Shown one piece after another: positions 46,508 to 55,404 of a DNA stretch of 58,899 nucleotides; the first letter of the stretch is position 1; every line of letters begins with the position of its first letter. The stretch covers positions 1 through 58,899 of the forward strand of contig JAXLYX010000026.1 in NCBI GenBank assembly GCA_046351215.1, read 5' to 3'. The position numbers were made by a program, and so were the translations under genes. A model generated the notes under the pieces. That model saw only the letters and a program-made list of their open reading frames with translations, was not told the origin of the DNA and did no database searches. The stretch comes from JAXLYX01 sp046351215 (lineage in GTDB: Bacteria > Myxococcota_A > Polyangia > Polyangiales > Houyiibacteriaceae).

Positions 46508-47614
46508 ATGACACCCGGCTCGCGCACCGAAGGAACGCGTGCGGCTCGCTCGCTCGCGAGGGCCATCCTCCTCGTCTCGTCCGCGCTCCACGCGAGCTGT
46601 GGACCGAGCGCGCCGAGAAGCTCCGTCGCGCCGTCGCGCGCCGAGGCCCGTCCCGTCGAGCAAGAGCCGCTCGCGCGTCTACGCTGTCCTGCCGAGCGCG
46701 CGGAGGAGCCCGAGCCCTCGACGGGTCTCGTCGAGGCGCTCGCACCGTGTCGACGCTGGCCGGTGCTCGGCGAGCGCGAGACGGGGCTCCTCGTCCCGGC
46801 TCGGACGCGCTGGGGAACGCTCGTCGCGTGGTCTCCGATCATGGGCCAGCTCGTCTTCTCCGCCGGCCTCGACGGCTACACCTTCGCGAGCCGAGGATGG
46901 AATCCGTGGCTGCTCTACTTCCCTTCGTCGGGCGAGGGGCAGAACTTCCTGCGCAATTGGCAGCGCCCGCTCGCGGACGGGACGATCGGCCACTTCGACG
47001 CCGCGAGCTTCGGTCCGACGACGCCGAACCGCTGGGGGCTCTCGCGGCCGGCCCACGTCGTCGAGGTCGAGGTGAACGGCGGGCGCGGCGGGGGCACGGA
47101 CCTGCACTTCGTCGCGACCGAGGTACGCGTGCTCGATCGGACGCGCGAGCTCCCTCTCGATCCCGTCGCGGCCCTCGACGAAGCGGCGGATTGCTTCTCG
47201 GAGCTGGTCGAGGCCTCGCAGAACGAGCTCTCCGCGAAGCTCGAGCGAGCGAGCTCGGGCCTCTCGGTCGACGCGTCGTGGGAGCCCGAGCGCGAGCAAC
47301 GCCTCGAGGCCATCGCGCCGAGCTTCGATCCGGACTCGCGGCGCCTGCGCATCGTGCACGCGCTCCGCATCGTGCGGACGCGAACGAAACGCGTGACCCA
47401 TACGATCGTCTCCCACTGTCCTCCCGGGGCGCCCTGCATGCCTCCGCGCCCCGAGACCCGCGTCACCACGCGCGGCTACGGCGTCGACCTCGTCGAGGAG
47501 CTCGAATTCGATGCCGAAGGCCGCCGCGTCGTGGTGCGCGCGCACGGGCCGGTCGTGCTCGCGAACGAGGTGCTCGAGCGGGCGCGCTTCGTGCGGGATT
47601 CGCAGCTCGAGTGA
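46508..47614 (+). CDS. Predicted lipoprotein of unknown function
   Basis: 368 residues from ATG 46508. N-terminal signal (SLARAILLVSSALHASC) with the Cys at about residue 31, followed by Pro-, Arg-, Ala-rich linker. The mature part has several Cys (RLRCPAE, CPPGAPCMPP), a stretch LPLDPVAALDEAADCF and a C-terminal segment RVTTRGYGVDLVEELEFDAEGRR that suggests a beta domain. I recognise no family. Divergent from the LRR-like gene (88 bases). G/C third-position bias is strong, so the frame is real. Confidence 0.78.
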   Translation: MTPGSRTEGTRAARSLARAILLVSSALHASCGPSAPRSSVAPSRAEARPVEQEPLARLRCPAERAEEPEPSTGLVEALAPCRRWPVLGERETGLLVPARTRWGTLVAWSPIMGQLVFSAGLDGYTFASRGWNPWLLYFPSSGEGQNFLRNWQRPLADGTIGHFDAASFGPTTPNRWGLSRPAHVVEVEVNGGRGGGTDLHFVATEVRVLDRTRELPLDPVAALDEAADCFSELVEASQNELSAKLERASSGLSVDASWEPEREQRLEAIAPSFDPDSRRLRIVHALRIVRTRTKRVTHTIVSHCPPGAPCMPPRPETRVTTRGYGVDLVEELEFDAEGRRVVVRAHGPVVLANEVLERARFVRDSQLE

Positions 47615-47709
47615 GGGTAGGGACCGGCCTCGATCCGGCGGCGTGAGTCGACCGGAGCAGTGCTCCATCGGCTCGCCTTCCGCTGCGCCCCACCGTAGCC
47701 TTCGCGACC

Positions 47710-49050
47710 GTGACACGAGCCCCCGAGGCGGAGTCTCCGCATCCCATCGGCCGCATCTCGCTCTTCGCGATGGTGGTGCTCGCCATCCTCGTCGCCTTCG
47801 TCGAGCTGAGCTCGCCGCGCGCGAACGTGCACGCGCCGACCGTCGGGCTCTCGGTCCTGTGGATCGCCGAGCTCGGGTACGTGGCCCTCGCGGGGGTCTT
47901 CGCCTTGCGGTTGCTCTGGCTCGTGACCCGGCTCTCGTACTTCCGCGAGGACGTTCGTGCGACGTGGGGGTCGACGTATCGGCCCTTCGCCTGGGCCTGG
48001 GTGCTCCATCTCGTGTCCGCGGCGGTCATGACGGCTCTCTTCGTCGCAGCGACGCGTGAGACGCCGGAGGACGAGCCCGAGCCGCTCCCGACGACGGATG
48101 AGGCAGCGTCCCGCCCCTCCGAGGCCGCGCGCACCCTCGTGCTCGTCCGTCAGGCGCAGGACGGCTGCGTGCTCCCGTCGGTTCCTGCGCGGGCGACCCG
48201 CGTCGGCGCGATCCTCGACGGTGAGGCGGAAGTGCGGTGGCTCGACGTCGGTGCGGCCTCCACTCCGCCACTCTCCGAGAGCCGGAACACGCTCGCCGTC
48301 GTGGTCGGCGACGGACACGAGCTCCGCTTCGCCCCTTGGGTACGCGCGCTCGAAGGTGGCGCCTTTCGCGAGGGGGCCGCGCGACCGCAGCGAGCGACGG
48401 ATGGGGTCCTCGACGTACGTCCGTACGTCTTCACGTGCGAGAGCGAGCACGTGCTCGTGACTCAGCGCGGTGCGGGGCGCGAGGAGGTCGCGGAGATCGC
48501 GTCCGATGGTCGCTTGGTGTCGCGGCTCGCCTTCCCGGCGATGGAGGACGGCCCTGGCGACAGCGACGAGACTTCGTTCGACGGATTCGCCGCGACCGCG
48601 GAGGGCGTCTGGTTCTGGGACTCGGTCTCGAGTGAGCTCCGGCTCGTGGGGGCGAACGGGACGTCGCTTCGCCGGCTCGAAGTCGCCGCGACCGACGGAA
48701 CGGTGATGTTCCATCCGCACAGTCGAGTCGTGGCCGGGCCGGCCGGGACGCTCTTTGCGGGCATGGAAGCCGCGCGTCCGCCGGCGGACTGTCAGGGCCA
48801 GTTCTTCGTCTTCGAGATCGACACGGCGACCGGGAGGGCTCGACGCGTCACTCCTTGCGGCATCGACGCGATGCTGCCGGCCTATGCTCCTTCTCTCGGC
48901 CTCGTCTTCGCTGGGCAGCTCGCTGGAGACGAGCATGCCTCCTGTGCTCTCTACCGTTCGACGAGCGCAGGTCCGACGCCGACGGCCGAGCGGTGGATCG
49001 AGGGTGTCACCGAGCCGCGGGCGCCCGTCTGCGCTCCGAGCCTCCCCTGA
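47710..49050 (+). CDS. Membrane-anchored protein with propeller-like exported domain
   Basis: 446 residues from GTG 47710. Three hydrophobic spans at the N-terminus (ISLFAMVVLAILVAFVE, SVLWIAELGYVALAGVFAL, FAWAWVLHLVSAAVMTALFV) and then an acidic linker (ETPEDEPEPLPTTDE). The large C-terminal part has repeated beta-strand units (AEIASDGRLVSRLAF, GFAATAEGVWFWDS, VVAGPAGTLFAGME) suggestive of a beta-propeller or quinoprotein-like fold, with scattered Cys. No family recognised and no operon: gap of 95 bases before, convergent DUF4336 gene 6 bases after. Confidence 0.78.
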   Translation: MTRAPEAESPHPIGRISLFAMVVLAILVAFVELSSPRANVHAPTVGLSVLWIAELGYVALAGVFALRLLWLVTRLSYFREDVRATWGSTYRPFAWAWVLHLVSAAVMTALFVAATRETPEDEPEPLPTTDEAASRPSEAARTLVLVRQAQDGCVLPSVPARATRVGAILDGEAEVRWLDVGAASTPPLSESRNTLAVVVGDGHELRFAPWVRALEGGAFREGAARPQRATDGVLDVRPYVFTCESEHVLVTQRGAGREEVAEIASDGRLVSRLAFPAMEDGPGDSDETSFDGFAATAEGVWFWDSVSSELRLVGANGTSLRRLEVAATDGTVMFHPHSRVVAGPAGTLFAGMEAARPPADCQGQFFVFEIDTATGRARRVTPCGIDAMLPAYAPSLGLVFAGQLAGDEHASCALYRSTSAGPTPTAERWIEGVTEPRAPVCAPSLP

Positions 49051-49056
49051 GAGCCG

Positions 49057-49737
49057 TCAGCCCCCCCGCATCCACCCGAGCGCCTTCTCGAGCCCCGCTC
49101 GCGCCTCCAGGGGAACGTTCTCCCCGTGCGCGACGACGAGCGCCTCGAAGGGAAGCGCGAGGAGGCGCTCCACGCTCGCCGCCGCGGCCTTCCGATCCTT
49201 CACGAAGAAGCGCCAGGCCCGGCTCTGCCCGAGGCGTCCGTGGCAGCCGACGAGGAAGAACGTGACGTGCGCGACGAAGCCGACGGGCTCGCGCACGTGG
49301 AAGACGAGGTCGGTGACGACCAGCGTGCGACGTTGCCGGTGGAAGAAGACGAATTCGTCGACGCTCGGGGCTCCGTCGATGCGCACGGCCTCGACGTGGG
49401 CCGCGAGCTCCTCGGGCAGGCCGTCCTCGAGCGCGCGATCGATGCGGAGGTCGGGGCGCTTCGTCCGCAGGCCTCGCGGTGCGAGCACCGTCGCCTCGGG
49501 GTACCGGGCGATCGCGTCGCCGAGATAGAGGTGGTGGAGGAGGTTCGGCGCGACGAGGAACGCGACCTCGCCGAGCGAGGCGAGCTCCGCCGCGATCGCG
49601 TCGTCGATCGGGATCGGGGACACGAGCGCGATGCGCCCCGGACCGAGGGGCAGCACCGTCATCCGCGTCGGCATGTGGAAGCCGCCCGGGAGCACCTGAT
49701 CGCGGTCGAAGACGGGGAGGGGGCTCGCGTCGCTCAT
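49057..49737 (-). CDS. DUF4336 protein (metallo-beta-lactamase-like fold without full metal site)
   Basis: 226 residues. DUF4336 features: PIPIDDAIAAELASLGEVAFLVAPNLLHHLYL, ATVLAPRGLRTKRPDL, VDEFVFFHRQRRTLVVTDLVFHV, and a terminal VVAHGENVP. The fold resembles metallo-beta-lactamases but the canonical HxHxDH is lacking, so it may not be a hydrolase. Divergent from marR with 64 bases between starts and the operators at 49757-49789, hence probably the gene controlled by MarR. Cytoplasmic. Substrate unknown. Confidence 0.88.
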   Translation of the reverse strand: MSDASPLPVFDRDQVLPGGFHMPTRMTVLPLGPGRIALVSPIPIDDAIAAELASLGEVAFLVAPNLLHHLYLGDAIARYPEATVLAPRGLRTKRPDLRIDRALEDGLPEELAAHVEAVRIDGAPSVDEFVFFHRQRRTLVVTDLVFHVREPVGFVAHVTFFLVGCHGRLGQSRAWRFFVKDRKAAAASVERLLALPFEALVVAHGENVPLEARAGLEKALGWMRGG

Positions 49738-49756
49738 GGCATCGTCTCCTCGCTAT

Positions 49757-49789
49757 ATGGTAAACCATGCTTGACCAATAACGTCAAGC
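49757..49789. promoter_or_regulatory. Two abutting palindromes between marR and the DUF4336 gene
   Basis: ATGGT-AA-ACCAT (49757-49768) directly adjoins GCTTGAC-CAATAAC-GTCAAGC (49769-49789), both perfect inverted repeats. This is the only AT-rich stretch nearby and contains TATATGG. MarR regulators bind such palindromes and repress both divergent genes; the second repeat ends 12 bases before the marR start. Confidence 0.7.
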
Positions 49790-49801
49790 GAGGTTGACCA
49801 A

Positions 49802-50332
49802 ATGAAAGCGGGCAAGCCCGAGCGGGGCAAGCGAGCGAAGGGCGGGCGAAGCGACGATGCGGCGTACCGTCGCGAGCTCGATCGGCGGAAACGCGAGAGC
49901 ACGCTCCAGCTCCTCTTCCGCGCGTCGCGCCTCGTCGACGAGGCCGCGCTCGCCCGCGTCGCGGCACGTCCGGGAAGGCCCGCCCTCCGGCGCTCGCACA
50001 CCAGCCTCTTCCCGCACATCGCGCTCGAGGGCACGCGCATCACGGACCTCGCGGCGAAGCTCGGCGTCACGAAGCAGGCCGTCTCCCAGCTCGTCGACGA
50101 TCTCGAAGCGGCGGGCGTAGTCGAGCGCGTGCCGGATCCCGACGACGCCCGGGCGAAGCGCGTCGTCTTCACCGCGCGCGGTCGCGCCGGCCTGCTCGAC
50201 GGGCTCGAGGTGCTCGCCGCGTTCGAGGCCGAGCTCGCCGAGCGCATCGGCGAGGACCGGATGGAGGCGCTCCACGACGCGCTCGTCGCGCTGCTCGGCG
50301 TCGTCGAGGGGGGCGGGCCGGAGGACGGCTGA
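49802..50332 (+). CDS. MarR-family regulator
   Basis: 176 residues. A basic N-terminal tail (KAGKPERGKRAKGGRSDD) precedes the winged HTH: LFPHIALEGTRITDLAAKLGV, TKQAVSQLVDDLEAAGVVERV (recognition helix), then the wing PDPDDARAKRVVFTARGRAGL. ATG 49802 has GCGAGG 8 bases upstream. It probably represses itself and DUF4336 through the abutting palindromes. The effector ligand is unknown; classic MarR ligands are small phenolics. Confidence 0.93.
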   Translation: MKAGKPERGKRAKGGRSDDAAYRRELDRRKRESTLQLLFRASRLVDEAALARVAARPGRPALRRSHTSLFPHIALEGTRITDLAAKLGVTKQAVSQLVDDLEAAGVVERVPDPDDARAKRVVFTARGRAGLLDGLEVLAAFEAELAERIGEDRMEALHDALVALLGVVEGGGPEDG

Positions 50333-50488
50333 AGCGGGCCTCGGGAATCCGAGTCGAGGACCGCCCCGTGGGGGGCCGCCCGCCCCTGGGCGCGCGCGAT
50401 CGCCCATGGATTCGTGGGCCCCAGGAGCGAAGCCGAAGTCTCCGCAATCCAAGTGGTCGCGCCGATCGCCGCTTCCTACGATCGGAGC

Positions 50489-51784
50489 ATGAGCGTTCTC
50501 CATTCGAGGGATCGGATCCTCGCGAACCGTTCGAAGCCCGCGGGATCCTTCTGGACGTTGTCGAAGCTCTCCGCCCGTCTCCTCCTCGGGCCGATGGGAG
50601 AGCCCACCGAGGAGCAGTACCAGGCGTTCGTCGACGCGATGTTCGAGGGCGATCCGCTCGCGGACGCGGTCGCCGCCTGGATGCTCGAGAACGGCGTGGG
50701 CCGCTCGATGAAGCTCTTCGACCAGGCCGTGAAGCAGGGCATCGGCTCGCTCGCGGAGCCGCCGGAGGCACTGCGTGCGTTCTTCGCCGAGGTCGATCGC
50801 AAACCCGCCTGGGTCGACGAGGACATGCTCCTCCTCGGGCAGCGCGCGGTGCAGCGCACGGGCTACCTCATGCCCTACATCCTCGGCGACATCACGCTCG
50901 TCGGCGGCTACCTCACGATGAGCGCGATGAACAAATCGCTCGTCGCCACCGGTGCGCTCGCGCCGGGCAGCTCGGCGAAGCGGCTGCACGAGACGCTCTG
51001 CTGGTGGCTCGACGTCACCGGAGACCGCGGCCTCGAGCGCTTCGCGCCGGGCTTCGCCTCGACGATCAAGGTGCGCGTCATGCACTCGATCGTCCGCCTC
51101 CGCCTCTCGAAGGATCCGAAGTGGCGCTACGAGGAGTGGGGAGCCCCGCTCAGCCAGGCGCACCTCGCGACGACGAACCAGGCCTTCGGCGTCGCCTACG
51201 TCACGCTCGCGCGCGCCCTCGGCGTCCGCTACTCGCGCGAGGAGCGCGAGGCGATCATGCACCTCTGGCGCTACGCGGGCTTCCTGATGGGCGTCGCCGA
51301 CGCCTACAACTGCTCGACCGAGCGCGAGGGCTTCCGCCTGATCCGCCTCTCGACCGAGACCTCGCCGGCGCCCGACGAGGACGCGGCGCGCCTCGCCGAG
51401 GGCTATTTCGAGGCCGAGCTCGACTTCCGCAGGCTCCTCCCGGAGCGGCCGCTCGCCCAGGCCCTCGGCGGTCTCGCGACGCGGCTCACGACGCGCACCC
51501 GCGTCGGGACGCTCCGCTTCCTCCTCGGGCCGGGCGACTCGCGCGCGCTCCGGCTCCCGTCCGCGGGGCCCTTCGTGCTCTTCCCGATCGCGCTCGCGGG
51601 GACGACGTTCGCGAGCCAGGCCGTCCTGTCCCTCGTGCCCGGCTCCCGTCGGCTCGAGGCGCTCCTCGGTCGGCGCATCCACCTCGGGATCCGGGACCTC
51701 GCGCCCGCATCGACCGACGCCAGGTTCACTCCCTACGAGCACCGCGAGGGCGGCGAGCGTCTCGCGATGCGCGGCGCGGCGTAG
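50489..51784 (+). CDS. DUF2236/MpaB-type oxygenase-like protein
   Basis: 431 residues from ATG 50489 (no clear ribosome site; a GTG at 50414 is possible). Family landmarks: GDPLADAVAAWMLENG, AEVDRKPAWVDEDMLLLG, DITLVGGYLTMSAM, VRLRLSKDPKWRYEEWG, and HLATTNQAFGVAYVTLARALG, the helical core of the DUF2236/Lcp/MpaB group, whose characterised members are haem-dependent oxygenases (rubber oxygenase Lcp, MpaB). Last 59 bases overlap the convergent tetR gene. The natural substrate cannot be deduced; lipophilic compounds are likely. Confidence 0.88.
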   Translation: MSVLHSRDRILANRSKPAGSFWTLSKLSARLLLGPMGEPTEEQYQAFVDAMFEGDPLADAVAAWMLENGVGRSMKLFDQAVKQGIGSLAEPPEALRAFFAEVDRKPAWVDEDMLLLGQRAVQRTGYLMPYILGDITLVGGYLTMSAMNKSLVATGALAPGSSAKRLHETLCWWLDVTGDRGLERFAPGFASTIKVRVMHSIVRLRLSKDPKWRYEEWGAPLSQAHLATTNQAFGVAYVTLARALGVRYSREEREAIMHLWRYAGFLMGVADAYNCSTEREGFRLIRLSTETSPAPDEDAARLAEGYFEAELDFRRLLPERPLAQALGGLATRLTTRTRVGTLRFLLGPGDSRALRLPSAGPFVLFPIALAGTTFASQAVLSLVPGSRRLEALLGRRIHLGIRDLAPASTDARFTPYEHREGGERLAMRGAA

Positions 51785-52424
51785 CGGGGCTCTCCGTGCG
51801 CGGACGAGCCTCGCGCTCGGTCCAGGCGTAGATGCGATCGGCGAGGGCCGAGAGCACCGCGTCCGGATCCGTGTCCGGCGTCGGACGGAGGACGAGCGAG
51901 AGCACGGTGCCGGCCGTCATCGCCTGCATCAGGTAGAGCGACTCGGCCGAGAGCTCCGTCTCGCGGTTCGGCCGGGTCGCGTAGGCGTGGCGCACGAGGT
52001 CGGTGACGAGCGCTTGCACCCGCAGCACGGACGGGACCTGGAGGATGAAGGGGAAGGTCAGGAGCAGCGCCGAAGCGAGCTTCTCCTCGCGCTTCGCCTC
52101 GGCGTAGATGATCCGGATCCAGTGGTGGAGCATGTCGCGCGGAGGCAGCGCGAAGGCTTCCGTCAGCGAGTCCCGGTAGGTGTGGATCACCCGCTCGATC
52201 GCGCGGTCCACGACCTCGACCACGATCGCGTCCTTCGTGTGGAAGTACTCGTAGAGCGAGGCGATGCTCACGCCGGCCCGCTCCGCGATCGTGTTCGTCG
52301 TGAGGCCGAGGTAGCCCCTCTCCGGCAAGAGCTCCTCGCACGCCGTCACGATCGCGTCGAACGTCGCACGCGAGCGCGCCTGCTGCGGTCGCTTCTTGGG
52401 CTCGAGGATCGGACGCGAGCTCAT
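51726..52424 (-). CDS. TetR-family regulator
   Basis: 232 residues. N-terminal HTH (AIVTACEELLPERGYLGLTT, then IAERAGVSIASLYEYFHTKDA) and a helical ligand domain; the last 25 residues are Arg/Pro-rich and lie in the region that overlaps the DUF2236 gene on the other strand (59 bases). Starts 17 bases after the response-regulator stop on the same strand, so may be read through from that operon. The DUF2236 neighbour or the two-component operon is a likely target. Ligand unknown. Confidence 0.92.
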   Translation of the reverse strand: MSSRPILEPKKRPQQARSRATFDAIVTACEELLPERGYLGLTTNTIAERAGVSIASLYEYFHTKDAIVVEVVDRAIERVIHTYRDSLTEAFALPPRDMLHHWIRIIYAEAKREEKLASALLLTFPFILQVPSVLRVQALVTDLVRHAYATRPNRETELSAESLYLMQAMTAGTVLSLVLRPTPDTDPDAVLSALADRIYAWTEREARPRTESPATPRRASRDARRPRGARRE

Positions 52425-52441
52425 GGCTCGCGGAGTCTAGC

Positions 52442-53143
52442 TCACTCGAGCTTGTAGCCGACCCCGTAGACCGAGTGGATCGTCGGCCCGTCCGCACCGA
52501 GCGCCGCCATCTTGCGGCGCACGTTCTTCACGTGCGTGTCGATCGAGCGGTCGAACGAGGCGGCCGGATCGTCGTGGAGCAGCTCGAGGAGCTGGGCGCG
52601 CGAGTAGATGCGACCCGGCCGGAGCGCGAGCAATCGGAGGAAGCGGTATTCCATCGGCGTGAGGTCGAGCCGCTGGCCGTGGAGCCGGATCTCCATCCTC
52701 TCCTCGTCGATCGCGAGCCCGGGGGTCGCCTCTTCCTTCGGACCCCTCGGGAGGGTGCGCCTGAGCACGGCGCGGACGCGGGCGACGACCTCCCGCGGGC
52801 TGTAGGGCTTGCAGATGTAGTCGTCCGCTCCGAGCTCGATTCCGAGGAGGCGATCGATCTCGTCGACGAGCGCCGTCACCATGACGATCGGGACGTCGGA
52901 CCAGGTCCGGAGCTCGCGGCAGAGGTCGAGCCCGCCCACGTTCGGCAGCATGAGATCGAGGAGGATCAGGTCGGGCATGCGGGCGCGCACGGAAGGCACG
53001 CCCTCGGCCCCGTCCGAGAGCCAGGTGACCTCCATCCCCCCGTGCACGAGGTAGTCGCGGAGCACGGCGGCGAGCTCGGGCTCGTCCTCGACGAGGAGCA
53101 CGTAGGGGCGCTTCGGCGCGGGATTCGGAGCCTTGGAGGTCAC
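52442..53143 (-). CDS. OmpR-type response regulator
   Basis: 233 residues from GTG 53143, overlapping the kinase stop in GTGA. Receiver: LLVEDEPELAAVLRDYL with the acidic pair, phospho-acceptor Asp in LILLDLMLP (about residue 63), VTALVDEIDR, and KPYSPREVVARV with the conserved Lys. Winged HTH: LDLTPMEYRFLRLL, GRIYSRAQLLELL, SIDTHVKNVRRKM, SVYGVGYKLE. Standard cytoplasmic DNA-binding output paired with the kinase of the same transcript. Probably controls this operon; I see no obvious binding repeats. The family is certain. Confidence 0.96.
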   Translation of the reverse strand: MTSKAPNPAPKRPYVLLVEDEPELAAVLRDYLVHGGMEVTWLSDGAEGVPSVRARMPDLILLDLMLPNVGGLDLCRELRTWSDVPIVMVTALVDEIDRLLGIELGADDYICKPYSPREVVARVRAVLRRTLPRGPKEEATPGLAIDEERMEIRLHGQRLDLTPMEYRFLRLLALRPGRIYSRAQLLELLHDDPAASFDRSIDTHVKNVRRKMAALGADGPTIHSVYGVGYKLE

Positions 53144-54633
53144 GTGGGAAGTCCTACCACGATGGCGAGGCCGCCGAGCGGGCTCGGGCGTGCTTCGATC
53201 GTGCCGCCGTGCGCCGCGACGATCCGCGCGCAGATCGCGAGACCGAGCCCCGAGCCGCCGAGCGAGCGGGTCCGCGAGGACTCGACCCGATGGAAGGGGC
53301 GGAAGAGGTCCCGGAGCTGCGAGGGAGGCACGCCCGGCGGTCCGTCCTCGACGACGATCTCGAGGCGACCCCGCGCAGCGCTCGCCTTCACGCGCACGGG
53401 GCCTCCCGCGTCCGTGTAGCGGCACGCGTTCTCGAGCAGGTTCGTGAAGAGCTGCACGAGGCGCGCTTCGTCCGCGAGGAGACCGACCGGGTCGTCCGGG
53501 ACCTCGAGCGTCGCGACGAGGCCCCGCTCGGCGAAGCGGAGCTCGAAGTCCTCGAATACGCGCCGGAGGATCGCGAGCGGAGCGACTCGCTCCTTGGCGA
53601 GGTCGGGGCCCTGGGCGTCGAGACGGGCGAGCTCGTGCACGTCGTCGACGAGCCGCGTGAGGACGCCGATCTGCGCGCGCATGGCGGCCAGGGTCTCGGG
53701 CGTCGCCTCGCGCACTCCGTCCTCGATGGCCTCGACGTTCGCGCGGAGGACGGCGAGCGGGGTCCGGAGCTCGTGGGAGGCCTCCGCGAGCCATCGCTTC
53801 TCGAGCTTCTTCGCCTCCGCGAGCGAAGCCGCGAGCGCGTTGAAGTCGGCGGCGAGGGCGCCGAGCTCGTCCTCCGATTCGATCGGGAGGCGCACGTCGA
53901 GCTCGCCGGCGCGCAGCCGTGCCGTGCCTTCGGTGAGCCGGCGGACGGGACCGAGCACGTGGCGGGCGAGCAGGAAGGACGCGAGGATCGCGAGCAGGAG
54001 TCCGACCGTCGCGAGCAGGAAGAGGCCCGTGCGGGCTCCGCGGAGGTAGTCGACGTCGAGCGCGTCCCCGAGCCGATCGATCGGGCGGAGGCCGAGGTAG
54101 CCGACGGTCTCGCCGCGGACGACGATCGGGAGCAGCGGAACCTCGCTCGGCTCGACGTCGGCGCCGAGCACGCGCCTCCGCTCGGCGTCGAAGAGCACGG
54201 CGCGAGGCGGGATCTCGAGAGGATCCCGGCTCGTCGCCACCGGAGGCTCGTCCCGCGGCGGCGGAGGTCGGCGCTCGCTCCACCGCGGGGGCGGTCGGTC
54301 GTCCGGCGGCGGAGGTCGATCGTCCGGCGGGGGCGGTCGGTCGTCCGGCGGGGGCGGAGGCCGGTCCCCTCGTGGCGGAGGGCGATCGTCCGCCTCGCGG
54401 CGGAGCATGGGCTCCCACCGCTCGGGGCGTCCGCGGAGGCCATCCCAACCGCCTTCGTCGGCATAGGTCCGCGCGAGCCGCTCGCGCGCGGGCTCGAGGC
54501 GAGCGAGCTCGAGGTCCTCGACGTAGCGCGCGAAGCCTCGCTCGACGCCGCGATGCGCGAGCCACGTCGCGAAGACGAGGACCGGCACGATGACGGCGGC
54601 GTTCGCGGCGAGGACTTTGTGGACGAGGCGCAT
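53140..54633 (-). CDS. Sensor histidine kinase with a proline-rich tandem repeat in its periplasmic loop
   Basis: 497 residues from ATG 54633 (the frame is open 15 codons further). Two spans (AANAAVIVPVLVFATWLAH near the start; GLFLLATVGLLLAILASFLLA at about 206-226) bracket a periplasmic domain that contains a low-complexity run of DDRPPP units. Then HAMP (PVRRLTEGTARLRAGEL), the dimerisation/phosphoacceptor helix SHELRTPLAVLRANVEAIEDG (His about 287), and an ATPase domain (LLENACRYTDAGG, RSLGGSGLGLAICARIV). Resembles BaeS-type kinases. Forms a two-component system with the regulator next to it. The signal is unknown; the repeat could sense or bind metals or stress. Confidence 0.95.
   Translation of the reverse strand: MRLVHKVLAANAAVIVPVLVFATWLAHRGVERGFARYVEDLELARLEPARERLARTYADEGGWDGLRGRPERWEPMLRREADDRPPPRGDRPPPPPDDRPPPPDDRPPPPDDRPPPRWSERRPPPPRDEPPVATSRDPLEIPPRAVLFDAERRRVLGADVEPSEVPLLPIVVRGETVGYLGLRPIDRLGDALDVDYLRGARTGLFLLATVGLLLAILASFLLARHVLGPVRRLTEGTARLRAGELDVRLPIESEDELGALAADFNALAASLAEAKKLEKRWLAEASHELRTPLAVLRANVEAIEDGVREATPETLAAMRAQIGVLTRLVDDVHELARLDAQGPDLAKERVAPLAILRRVFEDFELRFAERGLVATLEVPDDPVGLLADEARLVQLFTNLLENACRYTDAGGPVRVKASAARGRLEIVVEDGPPGVPPSQLRDLFRPFHRVESSRTRSLGGSGLGLAICARIVAAHGGTIEARPSPLGGLAIVVGLPT
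54290..54395 (-). repeat. Proline-rich coding tandem repeat in the sensor kinase
   Basis: About four to five copies of a 21-bp unit encoding DDRPPPP on the minus strand, followed by a diverged RPPPR stretch. Sequence is nearly identical among central copies, so the number of copies may vary between strains by slippage. It lies in the periplasmic loop, between the two transmembrane segments. Confidence 0.75.
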
Positions 54634-54690
54634 GGACGGCGAGGGGAGGAGGATCGAGGTTCGGGAGCGTCCCGACAAGGGCGACGGGGA

Positions 54691-55404
54691 TCAGGCCGAA
54701 GCGGCCGGTCGGTTCCGGCGAGGTCCCTGGGGACGGCGGAGCGCGCGTGCCGCGAGGAGCGCGAGCGCCAGGACCGTGCTCGCGACCGCGACGACGTTCG
54801 GGAGGCCTCGCCGCGGCGCGAGCGTCGGAGCCGGTGCGTCGAGACGCAGCACGCCTCGCGCGCCGGCCGCGACCCATCGCGTGTCCGGCCGGACGAGGTT
54901 CACGATCGACGGACCGAAGGCATGGGGCAGCACGAGCGAGGCGACGGTCCCGCTCCCCCGGCGAGGGGCTCCGCCCGTGGGGGCCGGGAGCCCCGCGCGG
55001 AGGGCGAGCCGCGCTCGCGGATGCACGTCCGAGCCCGCGCCCGCGAGGAGTCCGAGGACGTCGTCGAGCGTGAAGCCGCGGACGAGGCGCAGCTCGACGG
55101 GGCGACCGTCGAGCTCGAGACGCGTCGCGAGCACCTCGCGATTCGCTTCCTCGACGACGCCGAGCAGCGCGTCGGGCGTCGCGAGCGAGGGATCCACGAG
55201 CGCGGCGCGGGAGGCGCCGTGGACTCCGGCGCCGAGGAAGCGAGTGACGTCGACGTCGACGAAGAGGTCGACGTCGTTCTCGCGCAGCGTGATCGTGGCG
55301 CTCGTCTCCGGCGCCTCGTGCGCCCGCGCGGGAGCGCTCGCGACGAGCAGCCACACGAAGCAGCAGGCGGCGAGGCCTCGGAAGGCGTGGGGGAAGGGGC
55401 TCAT
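54691..55404 (-). CDS. Exported protein with C-terminal membrane anchor
   Basis: 237 residues from ATG 55404, overlapping the YHYH-gene stop in ATGA. N-terminal signal (GLAACCFVWLLVASAPARA), exported beta-rich region (ATITLRENDVDLFVDVDVTRFLG), and a C-terminal hydrophobic anchor (VVAVASTVLALALLAARAL) followed by Arg-rich tail. No named family. Coupled to the YHYH gene and 57 bases before the sensor kinase, so it may help the sensor or present the exported partner. Single-span anchoring in the inner membrane or surface is the best guess. Confidence 0.78.
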   Translation of the reverse strand: MSPFPHAFRGLAACCFVWLLVASAPARAHEAPETSATITLRENDVDLFVDVDVTRFLGAGVHGASRAALVDPSLATPDALLGVVEEANREVLATRLELDGRPVELRLVRGFTLDDVLGLLAGAGSDVHPRARLALRAGLPAPTGGAPRRGSGTVASLVLPHAFGPSIVNLVRPDTRWVAAGARGVLRLDAPAPTLAPRRGLPNVVAVASTVLALALLAARALRRPQGPRRNRPAASA

